A DNA stretch of 64,000 nucleotides, from the NCBI GenBank assembly GCA_963707965.1, contig CAVPRR010000004.1:248001-312000 (forward strand), given 5' to 3'. The position numbers and the translations under genes are program-made. The DNA is from VRUE01 sp963707965. Lineage in GTDB: Bacteria > Actinomycetota > Thermoleophilia > Solirubrobacterales > 70-9. This document shows, in pieces, positions 31,499-39,393 of the stretch. The notes below the pieces were generated by a model. That model ran no database searches and was not told the DNA's origin. It was given only the letters and a program-made list of their open reading frames with translations. Every line of letters begins with the position of its first letter. Within the stretch, counting starts at the first letter, position 1.

Positions 31499-31776
31499 CG
31501 GGCGGGTTGGGGTCTCGCGAGCTGGAGGTGCTCAGCCGCGTGCGCGAGATCCCGGAGGGATTCATTCGCACCTACGGCGATGTCTCCCCGGGCGCACCGC
31601 GATTCGCCGGAACGGTGCTGTTCGAGTGCGATGACCCCGACCTGCCCTGGTGGCGCGTCGTCCGTGCTGACGGATCGCTGGCCAAGGGCGATCGCCAGCG
31701 ACGGCACCTGATCGCCGAGGGCGTGCCCTTCCGCGGCGCCCGGGTCGACATGCGGGCTGCTCGGCTGCCCTCCTGA
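31495..31776 (+). CDS. Alkyltransferase-like protein (MGMT-family DNA-binding protein without reactive Cys)
   Basis: 93 residues. It matches the C-terminal DNA-binding domain of O6-alkylguanine-DNA alkyltransferases: REIPEGFIRTYGDVSPGAPR (HTH region), then LPWWRVVRADGSLA where active enzymes have PCHRV, and RRHLIAEGVPF. The reactive Cys is replaced by Trp, as in Atl proteins, which bind alkylated guanine and hand it to nucleotide-excision repair. Start GTG 31495 overlaps the LLM stop (GTGA). Its place at the end of a catabolic operon is probably incidental. Confidence 0.85.
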   Translation: MTGGLGSRELEVLSRVREIPEGFIRTYGDVSPGAPRFAGTVLFECDDPDLPWWRVVRADGSLAKGDRQRRHLIAEGVPFRGARVDMRAARLPS

Positions 31777-31823
31777 CCAACGGCTCAGATATCAGTCCCG
31801 CGAGTGCAGTCCCGCGAGTGGCC

Positions 31824-32045
31824 CTACTCGTCGCGCGGGGTGATGCGGAAGACCGAGACGACCTCGGCCTGGTGCGCCTCGGGGTGGGCGACATAGGCGC
31901 TGGGGCCGCCACCGAACCAGCCGGAGGCTTCGTTGTTTCCGACGAAGATTCCGGGGTGGTGGCGGCCTTCGCCGTCCTCGACCCAGACCTTGTCGCCCTC
32001 CTTGAAGCCGTGCTCGATCGCGTCGGTCTGCCCCCGCTTGCTCAT
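31824..32045 (-). CDS. Small hypothetical protein (73 residues)
   Basis: It begins MSKRGQTDAIEHGFKEGDKVWVEDGEGRHH..., an SH3-like beta pattern (GDKVWVED, GIFVGNN) followed by GPSAYVAHPEAHQAEVVSVFRI. There is no signal peptide. ATG 32045 was chosen because it fits the start of the ordered region; an in-frame codon further upstream would add 12 residues. It is convergent with the Atl gene. The pattern suggests a small beta-barrel protein; no family recognised. Confidence 0.55.
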   Translation of the reverse strand: MSKRGQTDAIEHGFKEGDKVWVEDGEGRHHPGIFVGNNEASGWFGGGPSAYVAHPEAHQAEVVSVFRITPRDE

Positions 32046-32139
32046 GGCTGAAGCGTAACCGGTCGGCTTGAGCACTCTCAACGTCGCTATCGACGGCAGC
32101 TAAGCCCTCGCAAGGATTGGCGTGTTCAAGTATTGGCGT

Positions 32140-32250
32140 GTTCGCCTTTTCTGGCGCTGAGCGCCAGAAACAGCGAACGCACGAACATCGCCGACAACGA
32201 TCCGGTGGCGCGTTCGCCTTTTCTGGCGCTGAGCGCCAGAAACAGCGAAC
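32140..32250. repeat. Pair of identical 39-bp hairpin repeats
   Basis: Two copies (32140-32178 and 32212-32250, period 72 bases) of a sequence with outer arms GTTCGC / GCGAAC and inner arms CTGGCGC / GCGCCAG around TGA. The copies are identical over the hairpin. Short repeats flank them: ATTGGCGTGTTC occurs twice before, and CGGGCAAA..CCT..CAG.CGGCC twice after. They fill most of the 235-base gap between two minus-strand genes. REP-like in form. Confidence 0.85.
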
Positions 32251-32316
32251 GCACCGGGCAAATCCTCAGACGGCCGGGCAAAATCCTTCAGGCGGCCGAA
32301 CGCGCTGGAAAAGCTC

Positions 32317-32979
32317 TCAGGCGGGGAGCTGCGAGACGAAGCGCTCGAACTTCGCCATGTCGGTCACAGGGGGGCCGTGGCCGGGAAGGATGAGGCTCGG
32401 GTTGAGGTCGGCCAGCTTGCGGATCGAGCGGCGGTTCTCCACCGGGTCGGGGGTGAGGTCCTTGGGTGGTTCGGCGAGCCTGGTCCGCAGCGTCACATAG
32501 GTGATATTCCGGATCACGTCCCCGCAGATCGCCACGCGGTCTGACTCGCGCCAGAAGATCACCTCGCCCGGTGCATGGCCGGGGGCGTGGATCACCTTGA
32601 AGCCGGCAACCTCGTCGCCCTCGTGGAGGACCCTGCTCACCTCATGGGGTGGGCCCTGCCAGAGGCGCGCGAAGGTCCTGGCAATCAGGGCCGGCGACGC
32701 GGCGACCGGGCGGCGTCCCTCCATTGCGTCGACGTCGTCCGCGTGGCAGGCCAGCGGTACGTCACGCACTTCGCAGACGGCCTTCGCAGCACCCTGATGG
32801 TCGGGGTGGACGTGGGTCAGGGCGAGGAGCGAGATCTCGCGGCCCTCGATCTCACGCAGGATGCGCCGCCGGTCCCAGGTTCGGCCGGCGTCGATCAGAA
32901 CGTCACCGGCCATGTAGATGTTGATCAGCGGCCGCGGGAATTCGTCCAGGAGCCAGACGCCCGGGGCGACACTCTTCAT
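32317..32979 (-). CDS. MBL-fold metallo-hydrolase
   Basis: 220 residues. The zinc-binding motif HVHPDH lies at about 57-62 (LALTHVHPDHQGAA), with further ligands in HAPGHAPGEV, AICGDVI and LILPGHGPPV, typical of glyoxalase-II/lactonase-like hydrolases. No signal peptide. The start overlaps the end of the 83-residue gene by 4 bases, so it is the last gene of a three-gene operon with a cell-wall-binding protein. The substrate is unknown; thioester or lactone hydrolysis is typical of the fold. Confidence 0.88.
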   Translation of the reverse strand: MKSVAPGVWLLDEFPRPLINIYMAGDVLIDAGRTWDRRRILREIEGREISLLALTHVHPDHQGAAKAVCEVRDVPLACHADDVDAMEGRRPVAASPALIARTFARLWQGPPHEVSRVLHEGDEVAGFKVIHAPGHAPGEVIFWRESDRVAICGDVIRNITYVTLRTRLAEPPKDLTPDPVENRRSIRKLADLNPSLILPGHGPPVTDMAKFERFVSQLPA

Positions 32980-33227
32980 CGGTGTCCAGCGCCGGCAGCT
33001 CCACGGGGATCGCCGCTGTGCTCGGCGAGGTCTTCCAGCCGTGCGATCTGCTGCTCGCCCTCGACGCGGGCCGGATGGCCCGGCGGCAGCGGCTCGATCA
33101 GACGGCGGACGCGGTTGCGGACCTGGAGCGCGAAGTGGGGGGTTGAGGCGCCGACCAGGCCACGGATCTCCTCTGGTGTGACCTCGTTCGGCGCGCCCAG
33201 CAGCTCGGGGTTCTCTGCCTCGCTCAC
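32976..33227 (-). CDS. 83-residue hypothetical protein in the CWB2 operon
   Basis: It begins MSEAENPELLGAPNEVTPEEI from GTG 33227 and continues with a helical, basic stretch HFALQVRNRVRRLIEPLPPGH, ending GAAGAGHR. It overlaps its neighbours by 4 bases on each side, so it is almost certainly translated. There is no membrane segment or known motif. A role with the upstream cell-wall protein or the downstream hydrolase is possible but not shown. Confidence 0.65.
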   Translation of the reverse strand: MSEAENPELLGAPNEVTPEEIRGLVGASTPHFALQVRNRVRRLIEPLPPGHPARVEGEQQIARLEDLAEHSGDPRGAAGAGHR

Positions 33228-34561
33228 GATTCGCCCCCGATCCTGGTCAGTTCCGCAAGCTCGTCGATCTGTGCCTGCTGTCTCACGTCGATGGCCTCCT
33301 GGTCTCCGATCACCCACACGTGGTTGTAGAAAGCGCGCGTCGGGTCGGTGGTGTAGCCGGGCTTGACGTCGAGAAGGTACCCGCGCAGCGCGGAGGGAAG
33401 AGTATCGCCGCTGTTGGTGAGCAGCAGCGGTCCCCAGGTGCCCGATGCCGACAGCGCCGCCGCCCCGGGCGCGTCGAGGGGCGAGCTCGAGCGAGCGACG
33501 ACAAACCCGTGGCCGGGGTCGTTCAGGTTCCAGCCGAAGTCGCCGTTGGCATAACGGGCCAGCGCGATGGCATTGGCAACCGGGTCCTGGCCGGACACTC
33601 GCCGCACCGGGATGCCGATCCTGGCGATTTCGCGCACAACGCGAGAGGAGATGACCGCGGAGGGGCCGAGCACGTAGACGGGCGTACGCCGGTGCTGCTT
33701 CAGAGCGACAGCGGTTGGGGGGGAGAGCCTGTCACGCCCGGTAAAGAGGACGGGGTCGCCGGAGCGCGCGGCCCAGGCTGCCGCCGGCATGGCGAAGGCG
33801 GATCGGTTGGCAGGGGCGACGAGGACATGTTTCGGAGGGGCGTCAAACAGGCTGTCGCGCAGCTTCGCGATCGCCACCGCCCCCGCGACCCCGGTGGGGT
33901 CGACCCTGCTCGTCCTCAGCTCGCCGGGCGCGGCCGCCCCACCGATCGCGAACGCCTGGATGTGGTGCGTGGCGCCGCTGCCCTGCGGATCGAGAGCGTC
34001 GAGGGCCTGCGATGTCGGTTCTGGAATCCCGTTCGTCTCGGAGATCAAGAGTGGCGCCCCAGTTGGCGCGGCCATCAACACGGAGGCGGCGATTGCGCTT
34101 CGCCAGTCGCTCGCGTCGACCAGCGCTACGGCGCTGGGCCGCTGCGCGGCGTTCGTGGAGGGATACGCAGCAAGGGCGACGGCAGCCGCCCTTGCAGCGG
34201 GATCGGCGCCCCCGACCCTCGTGGTGTTGCTGGTCGCGAGGCTCGGATATCCCAGCGTGTCGACCGGCGGCCTCGGACCCACCGCAACCGAACGGTCGTC
34301 ATGGGAGCCGCGCCCGACGAAGACCACGGCGGCGATGAGGCCCAGCGCAAGGGCTGTGAGCGCCGCGATCGCAACGGGGGCAGCCGCGACGCGGCCGTGG
34401 CGTCGCGCCGCAGGAGCCGCGACGGGCTGTTCCGGCCGCGCCGGCGTTTGCGATGCGCCTTGCGACGGCTTGGCATCGGGAGTGTCGCGCTGTGGGTGAG
34501 GCGGCGCCGAAACCGGTCCTGCAGCCGGAACGCCTGCGTTGATCGGTTGCTCGCTGGCCAC
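33224..34561 (-). CDS. Cell-wall-binding repeat 2 (CWB2) family membrane-anchored protein
   Basis: 445 residues from GTG 34561. A Pro/Ala-rich cytosolic start of ~55 residues precedes one membrane helix (VAIAALTALALGLIAAVVFV, ~62-81). The rest is extracytoplasmic. From about 110 on it resembles the CWB2 fold: TTRVGGADPAARAAAVALAAY, PLLISETNGIP, GDPVLFTGRDRLSPPTAVAL, TPVYVLGPSAVISSRVVREI, VRRVSGQDPVANAIALARY and GPLLLTNSGDTLP are typical repeats. In Clostridium these domains bind anionic wall polymers. First gene of an overlapping three-gene operon, divergent from an acyl-CoA dehydrogenase gene. Confidence 0.85.
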   Translation of the reverse strand: MASEQPINAGVPAAGPVSAPPHPQRDTPDAKPSQGASQTPARPEQPVAAPAARRHGRVAAAPVAIAALTALALGLIAAVVFVGRGSHDDRSVAVGPRPPVDTLGYPSLATSNTTRVGGADPAARAAAVALAAYPSTNAAQRPSAVALVDASDWRSAIAASVLMAAPTGAPLLISETNGIPEPTSQALDALDPQGSGATHHIQAFAIGGAAAPGELRTSRVDPTGVAGAVAIAKLRDSLFDAPPKHVLVAPANRSAFAMPAAAWAARSGDPVLFTGRDRLSPPTAVALKQHRRTPVYVLGPSAVISSRVVREIARIGIPVRRVSGQDPVANAIALARYANGDFGWNLNDPGHGFVVARSSSPLDAPGAAALSASGTWGPLLLTNSGDTLPSALRGYLLDVKPGYTTDPTRAFYNHVWVIGDQEAIDVRQQAQIDELAELTRIGGES

Positions 34562-34585
34562 GGCCAGAACGCTACACGCGGGCCT

Positions 34586-34634
34586 CTGGCTGGTCGGTCA
34601 GCTAGTCTTTTTGGGGCATTGACTGACCAGTCAA
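34586..34634 (+). promoter_or_regulatory. Two TetR-like operators around the acyl-CoA dehydrogenase -10 box
   Basis: Site one, CTGGCTGGTCGGTCAG (34586-34601), lies just upstream of TAGTCT (34603-34608). Site two, TTGACTGACCAGTCAA (34619-34634), is a near-perfect palindrome just after the expected start of transcription. A repressor bound to either would block this promoter, and site one may also control the divergent CWB2 operon. Confidence 0.5.
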
Positions 34635-34668
34635 TCAATGAATGCGGCCGACGCGACGAGGGGGACGA

Positions 34669-35946
34669 ATGGATTTCGCACTGAACGAGGAGCAGCAGGA
34701 GTTCAAGGACCGCTGCCGGGCCTTCGCCCGCGACGTAATTCGCCCTGCGGCGCGCAAACACGACGAAGAGGAGAGCACTCCCTGGGAGGTCGTCAAAGAG
34801 GCCCGCAAACAGGGCCTGCAGGGACTCGAGGCGATCCAGCGCTCGGCCTCCGACGCTGACGGCCAGATGCAGGTGATCGCGGCCGAAGAGTTCCACTGGG
34901 GCTGCGCCGGCATTGCCCTGGCGATTTCGGGGTCCGGCCTCGCCGCGGCCGGCATCGCCTCCTCCGGCACCCCCGAGCAGATCGCCCGCTGGGTACCCGA
35001 CTGCTTCGGCACCGGTGACGAGGTGAAGCTCGGCGCCTATGCGGTCACGGAGCCCCAGGCAGGCTCCGACGTGAAGAGCCTGAAGACGACGGCGAAGCGC
35101 GACGGCGACGAGTGGGTCCTCAATGGAACCAAGAACTTCATCACCAACGGCGGCATCGCCGATGTCCACGTAGTTGTCGCCACCGTCGACCCGACCCTCG
35201 GCACCCGCGGCCAGGCGTCCTTCGTCGTCCCCAAGGGCACCCCCGGCCTCAGCCAGGGAAAGAAGGAGACGAAGCTCGGCATCCGCGCCTCGCACACCGC
35301 CGAGGTGGTCCTCGAGGACTGTCGCATCCCGATCGACTGCCTGCTCGGCGGCGAGGAGAAGCTGGAGCGCAAGCTGGAGCGGGGCCGCACCGGCCAGAAG
35401 TCGCGCTCCGCGGATGCGCTTGCGACCTTCGAGATCACCCGGCCGCTGGTCGGCGCCTCGGCGCTTGGCATCGCGCAGGCCGCCTACGAGTGGACCCTCG
35501 AGTACCTGGACGGCCAGTCCGAGGGCGGCACCCCGATGCTGCAGACGCAGCGCATCCAGCAGACCCTCGCCGACGTTGCGACAGAGATCGAAGCCGCTCG
35601 CCTGCTGGTCCAGCGCGCCGCGTGGATGGGCCGGAACGGGGTGCCCATGAGGGGCGGCCAGGGCTCGATGTCGAAGCTGAAGGCCGGCGACGTGACGATG
35701 TGGGCCACGACGACGCTGATGGACCTCGTCGGGCCCTATGCGTGGAGCACGGAGTGCCCGCTGGAGAAGTTCTTCCGCGACGCGAAGATCTACCAGCTGT
35801 TCGAGGGCACGGCCGAGATCCAGCGGATGGTCATCTCGCGAATGCAGGCCCGCGAATACAGCGAGCGATTTGCCTATGGCGCCGAGGTGGCGGCGAAGGC
35901 GATGAGTGAGGACAGCAAACCGGAGAAGGAGCCGGTTGCTGCGTAG
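34669..35946 (+). CDS. Acyl-CoA dehydrogenase
   Basis: 425 residues from ATG 34669, with GAGGGGG just upstream. Complete domain set: MDFALNEEQQEFKDRCRAF, then GAYAVTEPQAGSDVKSLKT (substrate/FAD region), WVLNGTKNFITNGG and KLGIRASHTAEVVLEDCRIP, and at the C-terminus FFRDAKIYQLFEGTAEIQRMVISR with the catalytic-base Glu region. The insertion EEKLERKLERGRTGQKSRSADALAT (residues ~226-250) is longer than in short-chain enzymes. It oxidises acyl-CoA to 2-enoyl-CoA using FAD. Operator-like palindromes overlap its promoter and tie its control to the thiolase gene. Confidence 0.92.
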   Translation: MDFALNEEQQEFKDRCRAFARDVIRPAARKHDEEESTPWEVVKEARKQGLQGLEAIQRSASDADGQMQVIAAEEFHWGCAGIALAISGSGLAAAGIASSGTPEQIARWVPDCFGTGDEVKLGAYAVTEPQAGSDVKSLKTTAKRDGDEWVLNGTKNFITNGGIADVHVVVATVDPTLGTRGQASFVVPKGTPGLSQGKKETKLGIRASHTAEVVLEDCRIPIDCLLGGEEKLERKLERGRTGQKSRSADALATFEITRPLVGASALGIAQAAYEWTLEYLDGQSEGGTPMLQTQRIQQTLADVATEIEAARLLVQRAAWMGRNGVPMRGGQGSMSKLKAGDVTMWATTTLMDLVGPYAWSTECPLEKFFRDAKIYQLFEGTAEIQRMVISRMQAREYSERFAYGAEVAAKAMSEDSKPEKEPVAA

Positions 35947-35953
35947 TCGCAGG

Positions 35954-36031
35954 GGAGTCGGGGCGCCCAGTCCCCGGACTCGCGGCCTTCGCCCGCTCTG
36001 CACCCGTTCGTTCGGGCAACGCCCCGACTCC
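35954..36031. terminator. Long-loop inverted repeat after the acyl-CoA dehydrogenase gene
   Basis: GGAGTCGGGGCG (35954-35965) and CGCCCCGACTCC (36020-36031) pair perfectly across a 54-base loop, eight bases after the stop. The only other signal in this 156-base gap is the -10-like box of the next gene. Terminator function is a guess from position. Confidence 0.4.
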
Positions 36032-36088
36032 GACCGCAACTGCGATTGCAGCCTCGGGGCGTCATGCACCGTCTGCTTCCCGGCTGGC

Positions 36089-36094
36089 TAGCCT
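36089..36094 (+). promoter_or_regulatory. -10-like element of the M23 peptidase gene
   Basis: TAGCCT, eight bases before ATG 36103; no ribosome site between. Confidence 0.35.
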
Positions 36095-36102
36095 CCCTGG
36101 CC

Positions 36103-37290
36103 ATGTTCAAGACTCGCCTTGCCACGGCGGCTCTTCTCGCCGCCGCGGCGGCGCTCGTCTCCCTGCTTGTGCTGAGTGCCGCCGCGCCGGCCGAAGACCT
36201 TCAGTCGAAGGTCGACGCGAAGGAAGCGAAGCTCTCCAAGGTGCGAGAGCGCAAGGGAGTGCTGACGACGACGATCACGCGCTACCGGAAGCGGATCGAA
36301 GCGCTCACCCGTGAGATTGCAGTGCTGCGAGACCATGAAGCAGCCGTTCGGGTCCGCCTCAACGCCAAGCAGGCCGAACTGGACCGCGCAGTGGCTGACC
36401 TGGATGTCGCGAAGAAGCACCTGGCGGTCGTCAAAGCCCGGCTGAAGCGGGCGCTGGTGGCTCTGCGCGAGCGGCTGGTGGCGATCTATGAGGTCGGCAC
36501 CCCCGACATGCTCAGCGCGATCGTCAGCGCCGATGGCTACGACGAGCTGATCGATCGCACCGAGTACCTGAACCGGATTCAGGGACTGGACGAATCGATC
36601 GTGGCGCGGGTGCGGCAGCTGCGGGACCAGGTGAAGCGCACCGTTGCCCGCCTGCGCTCGGCCAAGAACCGAATCGAAGCGGCCCGCGACGCGATCGCAG
36701 CGGAAGAGCAGGCCCTGGCGAGGGCGCGAGCGGCCGTGCAGGGCCACCAGGCCGCGCTGGTGGCCGCCCGAGGGCGCCGCGAGGCAGCGCTCGGGAAGAT
36801 CAACGGGGTGGAGCGTCACCTCGAGGGCTCGCTGGCGGAGATCCAGGCGAGGATCGCCGCTCAGCTTCAGTCCACGTCCTCGGCCCTCCTGCCCGCCGGC
36901 CCGATCCGCTACGGCTCGGGACAGCTGATCTGGCCCGTCGACGGCCCGGTTGTCTCCGGGTTCGGGATGCGGTGGGGCCGGATGCACGAGGGGATTGACA
37001 TCGCGGTCCCGGCCGGGACACCGATTCGCGCCGCCGCTGCCGGTTCCGTGGTGCTGTTGGAGTCCGAAGCGAGCAGCGGCGGCTACGGTAACTTCACCTG
37101 CCTCGATCACGGTGGCGGTCTGCAGACCTGCTACGCCCACCAGTCGTCGTTCGCCGTCAGCTCCGGCCAGAGCGTCTCCCAGGGTCAGGTGATCGGGTAC
37201 GTCGGCTGTACGGGCCACTGTTTCGGTGACCACCTCCACTTCGAGGTGCGCGTCAACGGGGCCCCCACCGATCCGCTTGGATACCTGTAG
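36103..37290 (+). CDS. Secreted M23-family peptidoglycan endopeptidase with coiled coil
   Basis: 395 residues. Signal peptide at ~1-30 (TAALLAAAAALVSLLVLSAAAPA). Coiled coil spans ~33-265 in the manner of EnvC/CwlO-like proteins (DLQSKVDAKEAKLSKVRERKG at its start). The M23 LytM domain is at ~300-395, with zinc ligands in RMHEGIDIAV and DHLHFEVRV and the GYGNFTCLDHGGG stretch. It should cut peptide cross-links in the wall during growth or division, with the coiled coil controlling or localising it. ATG 36103 was chosen because it starts the signal peptide. Confidence 0.9.
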   Translation: MFKTRLATAALLAAAAALVSLLVLSAAAPAEDLQSKVDAKEAKLSKVRERKGVLTTTITRYRKRIEALTREIAVLRDHEAAVRVRLNAKQAELDRAVADLDVAKKHLAVVKARLKRALVALRERLVAIYEVGTPDMLSAIVSADGYDELIDRTEYLNRIQGLDESIVARVRQLRDQVKRTVARLRSAKNRIEAARDAIAAEEQALARARAAVQGHQAALVAARGRREAALGKINGVERHLEGSLAEIQARIAAQLQSTSSALLPAGPIRYGSGQLIWPVDGPVVSGFGMRWGRMHEGIDIAVPAGTPIRAAAAGSVVLLESEASSGGYGNFTCLDHGGGLQTCYAHQSSFAVSSGQSVSQGQVIGYVGCTGHCFGDHLHFEVRVNGAPTDPLGYL

Positions 37291-37384
37291 ACGCGCCACC
37301 GGCGCAGTCCGGAAGTCCAATTAGTTGGTATGCACCGGCTGGTCGCCCCTGCCACCCTGATACGGGAGGTGAAATGGAGGCACG

Positions 37385-38053
37385 GTGATTCGCCAGGCGC
37401 GCATCTATCTTGCAGGCGCGGTTTCCGGCACAGCGCTGATCGCGGCGGCTGTGGTGGCCTTCGTGGTCCTCGTTTCACTGCAAACGCTGCGTGACTGGCC
37501 TCTTGCCGGTCTCGGTGGCGGGGGGAATGAGGCCGCCGAGAGTGGCTCCGTTGTCCCGGGGCAGCCCGCCGCGGAAGGCGGCGCCTCGGTTGCCGGCACG
37601 CCCGCAGCTGGGACGGGGAACAGCGTCGAAACGATCGGCAATCGCGGCCAATCCGGCGATCGCACGGCAGGCAATGCGCCGGGTTCCTCCGGCTCCGTTC
37701 GTCCGGCTGCGGGCGCGCCCGGCTCGAATCCGGCGGCCGGACGCGGAGACTCCGCCCAGCGGGGCAACGGCGGCGGCTCGGCCTCGCGCGGCAACGGCTC
37801 GGCCAATCCACCCGGCGGCGGCGGCAACGGGGGCGGCGACAGCAGCTCCTCGGCTTCGGAAACCGTGACCGGCACCGTCAACGACACCGTCTCCGGCGTC
37901 GACAGTGCAACCGGTGGAATGCTGGGCGAATCCGGCGTCACCAAGGTCACCGAAGACGTCGTCAACGGCCTCGCCGGCCCCGAATCGACGGTCGGCAAGA
38001 CCGTCGACAGGTCCACGGAAGCGGTCAACGGCTTGCTCGGCGACGGGCGCTAA
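37385..38053 (+). CDS. Membrane-anchored Gly/Ser-rich extracytoplasmic protein
   Basis: 222 residues from GTG 37385, with GGAGG a few bases upstream. One membrane segment lies at ~10-33 (AVSGTALIAAAVVAFVVLVSL). It is followed by a low-complexity Gly/Ser/Pro/Asn-rich stretch (~45-160) and a C-terminal part with repeated T-V-x-D/N-x-T-V-type motifs (ETVTGTVNDTVSGVDSAT; VVNGLAG; AVNGLLG). Probably a wall-spanning or surface-exposed linker protein. Between the M23 peptidase and lysA. No family recognised. Confidence 0.65.
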   Translation: MIRQARIYLAGAVSGTALIAAAVVAFVVLVSLQTLRDWPLAGLGGGGNEAAESGSVVPGQPAAEGGASVAGTPAAGTGNSVETIGNRGQSGDRTAGNAPGSSGSVRPAAGAPGSNPAAGRGDSAQRGNGGGSASRGNGSANPPGGGGNGGGDSSSSASETVTGTVNDTVSGVDSATGGMLGESGVTKVTEDVVNGLAGPESTVGKTVDRSTEAVNGLLGDGR

Positions 38054-38088
38054 CCGCACCGGGGTCCTTACCGTCACAATGCCGTTCC

Positions 38089-39393
38089 ATGTCCGAGCGT
38101 GGACAGGCAGGTGCGGTTGCCGACCCGATCGTGGGCTCCTCGGTCTACCCGGCCGGCAGTCGCGTAAACGAGCGAGGTCGCCTCGAGGTCGCCGGCTGCG
38201 ACGTTGTCGAGCTTGCCGCCGAGCTCGGAACTCCCGCCTACATCTACGCGGAGGACGACATGCGTGGCCGCGCCGCTGCGTATCGGGAGGCTTTCCAGCA
38301 GCGAACCGGGGACTTCGAGATCCTCTTCGCAAGCAAGTCGTTGCCCTGTACCGCCGCGTACCGCCTGTTCGCCGAGGAGGGGCTCTCCGTCGACGTCGCC
38401 TCGGGCGGCGAGCTGCACATGGCGTTGCGCGGCGGCTTCGACCCGGCGCGCATCCACATGCACGGCAACAACAAGAGCGATGAGGAGATCCTCTTTGCCG
38501 CGCGGGCGGGCGTTGGCCACCTGATCCTCGACTCCTTTGACGAGATCGAGCGCTGCGAGCGGCTGCTCGACGGGCCACAGGACGTTCTGATCCGAATCAC
38601 CCCGGGTATCAAGCCGTCCACCCACGACTACGTGCAGACCGGGCAGCTCGACTCGAAGTTCGGATTCGGGTTGGAGGACGGCCTGGCGGCGCAGGCGATT
38701 GAGCGTGTTCTCGCGTCCGACACGCTCAACCTGGTCGGATTGCACACGCACATCGGTTCACAGATCTTCGAGCTGGAGCCATACCGGCTGGCGATCCGCG
38801 CGATCGGTCGGCTGGCCGGCGATTGGTGCCGGCTGGTCAACGTCGGCGGAGGGCTCGGCATCGCCTACACCGCCGAGGACGAGCCACCCTCGATCGACGC
38901 CTATGTCGATGTAAAGGTGCGCGGTGTCACCGAGGTGTTCGGCGACGCCGTGCGGATCCTGATCGAGCCAGGCCGCTCGCTCGTCGGCAACGCCGGCGTC
39001 ACCGCCTACCGGGTGGGCACCGTCAAGGAGATCCCCGGGGTGCGCACCTACGTTGCCGTGGACGGCGGCATGTCCGACAACCTGCGACCGATGCTCTACG
39101 GCGCGCGCTATGAGGCCCTGATTGCGGATCGGGCCGCAACCGCTCCCGACACCCTGGTGACGATTGCCGGCATGCACTGCGAGTCCGGCGACGTGCTGAT
39201 CCGCGACACGATGCTTGCCTCGCCAGCGGTCGGCGACGTGCTCGTCACTCCGGTGACCGGTGCCTATGGCTACGCCACGGCGAGCAACTACAACGGCGTG
39301 CCTCGCCCGCCCATCGTCTTCTGCCGCGACGGCGAGGCCCGCGTCGTCGTGCGGCGCGAGACCTACGAGGATCTGACCTCCCGCGATGTCTGA
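38089..39393 (+). CDS. lysA: Diaminopimelate decarboxylase
   Basis: 434 residues. Group IV PLP decarboxylase: the PLP Lys is residue 83 (FASKSLP), with SGGELHMAL, HMHGNNKS, GLHTHIGSQI, VNVGGGLGI and EPGRSLVGNAG. The second active-site half is VAVDGGMSDNLRP and AGMHCESGDVL (Cys and Glu from the partner subunit). It makes L-lysine from meso-diaminopimelate. Its last eight bases overlap hom, so it leads an operon of aspartate-family genes (lysA-hom-thrC-thrB). Confidence 0.96.
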   Translation: MSERGQAGAVADPIVGSSVYPAGSRVNERGRLEVAGCDVVELAAELGTPAYIYAEDDMRGRAAAYREAFQQRTGDFEILFASKSLPCTAAYRLFAEEGLSVDVASGGELHMALRGGFDPARIHMHGNNKSDEEILFAARAGVGHLILDSFDEIERCERLLDGPQDVLIRITPGIKPSTHDYVQTGQLDSKFGFGLEDGLAAQAIERVLASDTLNLVGLHTHIGSQIFELEPYRLAIRAIGRLAGDWCRLVNVGGGLGIAYTAEDEPPSIDAYVDVKVRGVTEVFGDAVRILIEPGRSLVGNAGVTAYRVGTVKEIPGVRTYVAVDGGMSDNLRPMLYGARYEALIADRAATAPDTLVTIAGMHCESGDVLIRDTMLASPAVGDVLVTPVTGAYGYATASNYNGVPRPPIVFCRDGEARVVVRRETYEDLTSRDV

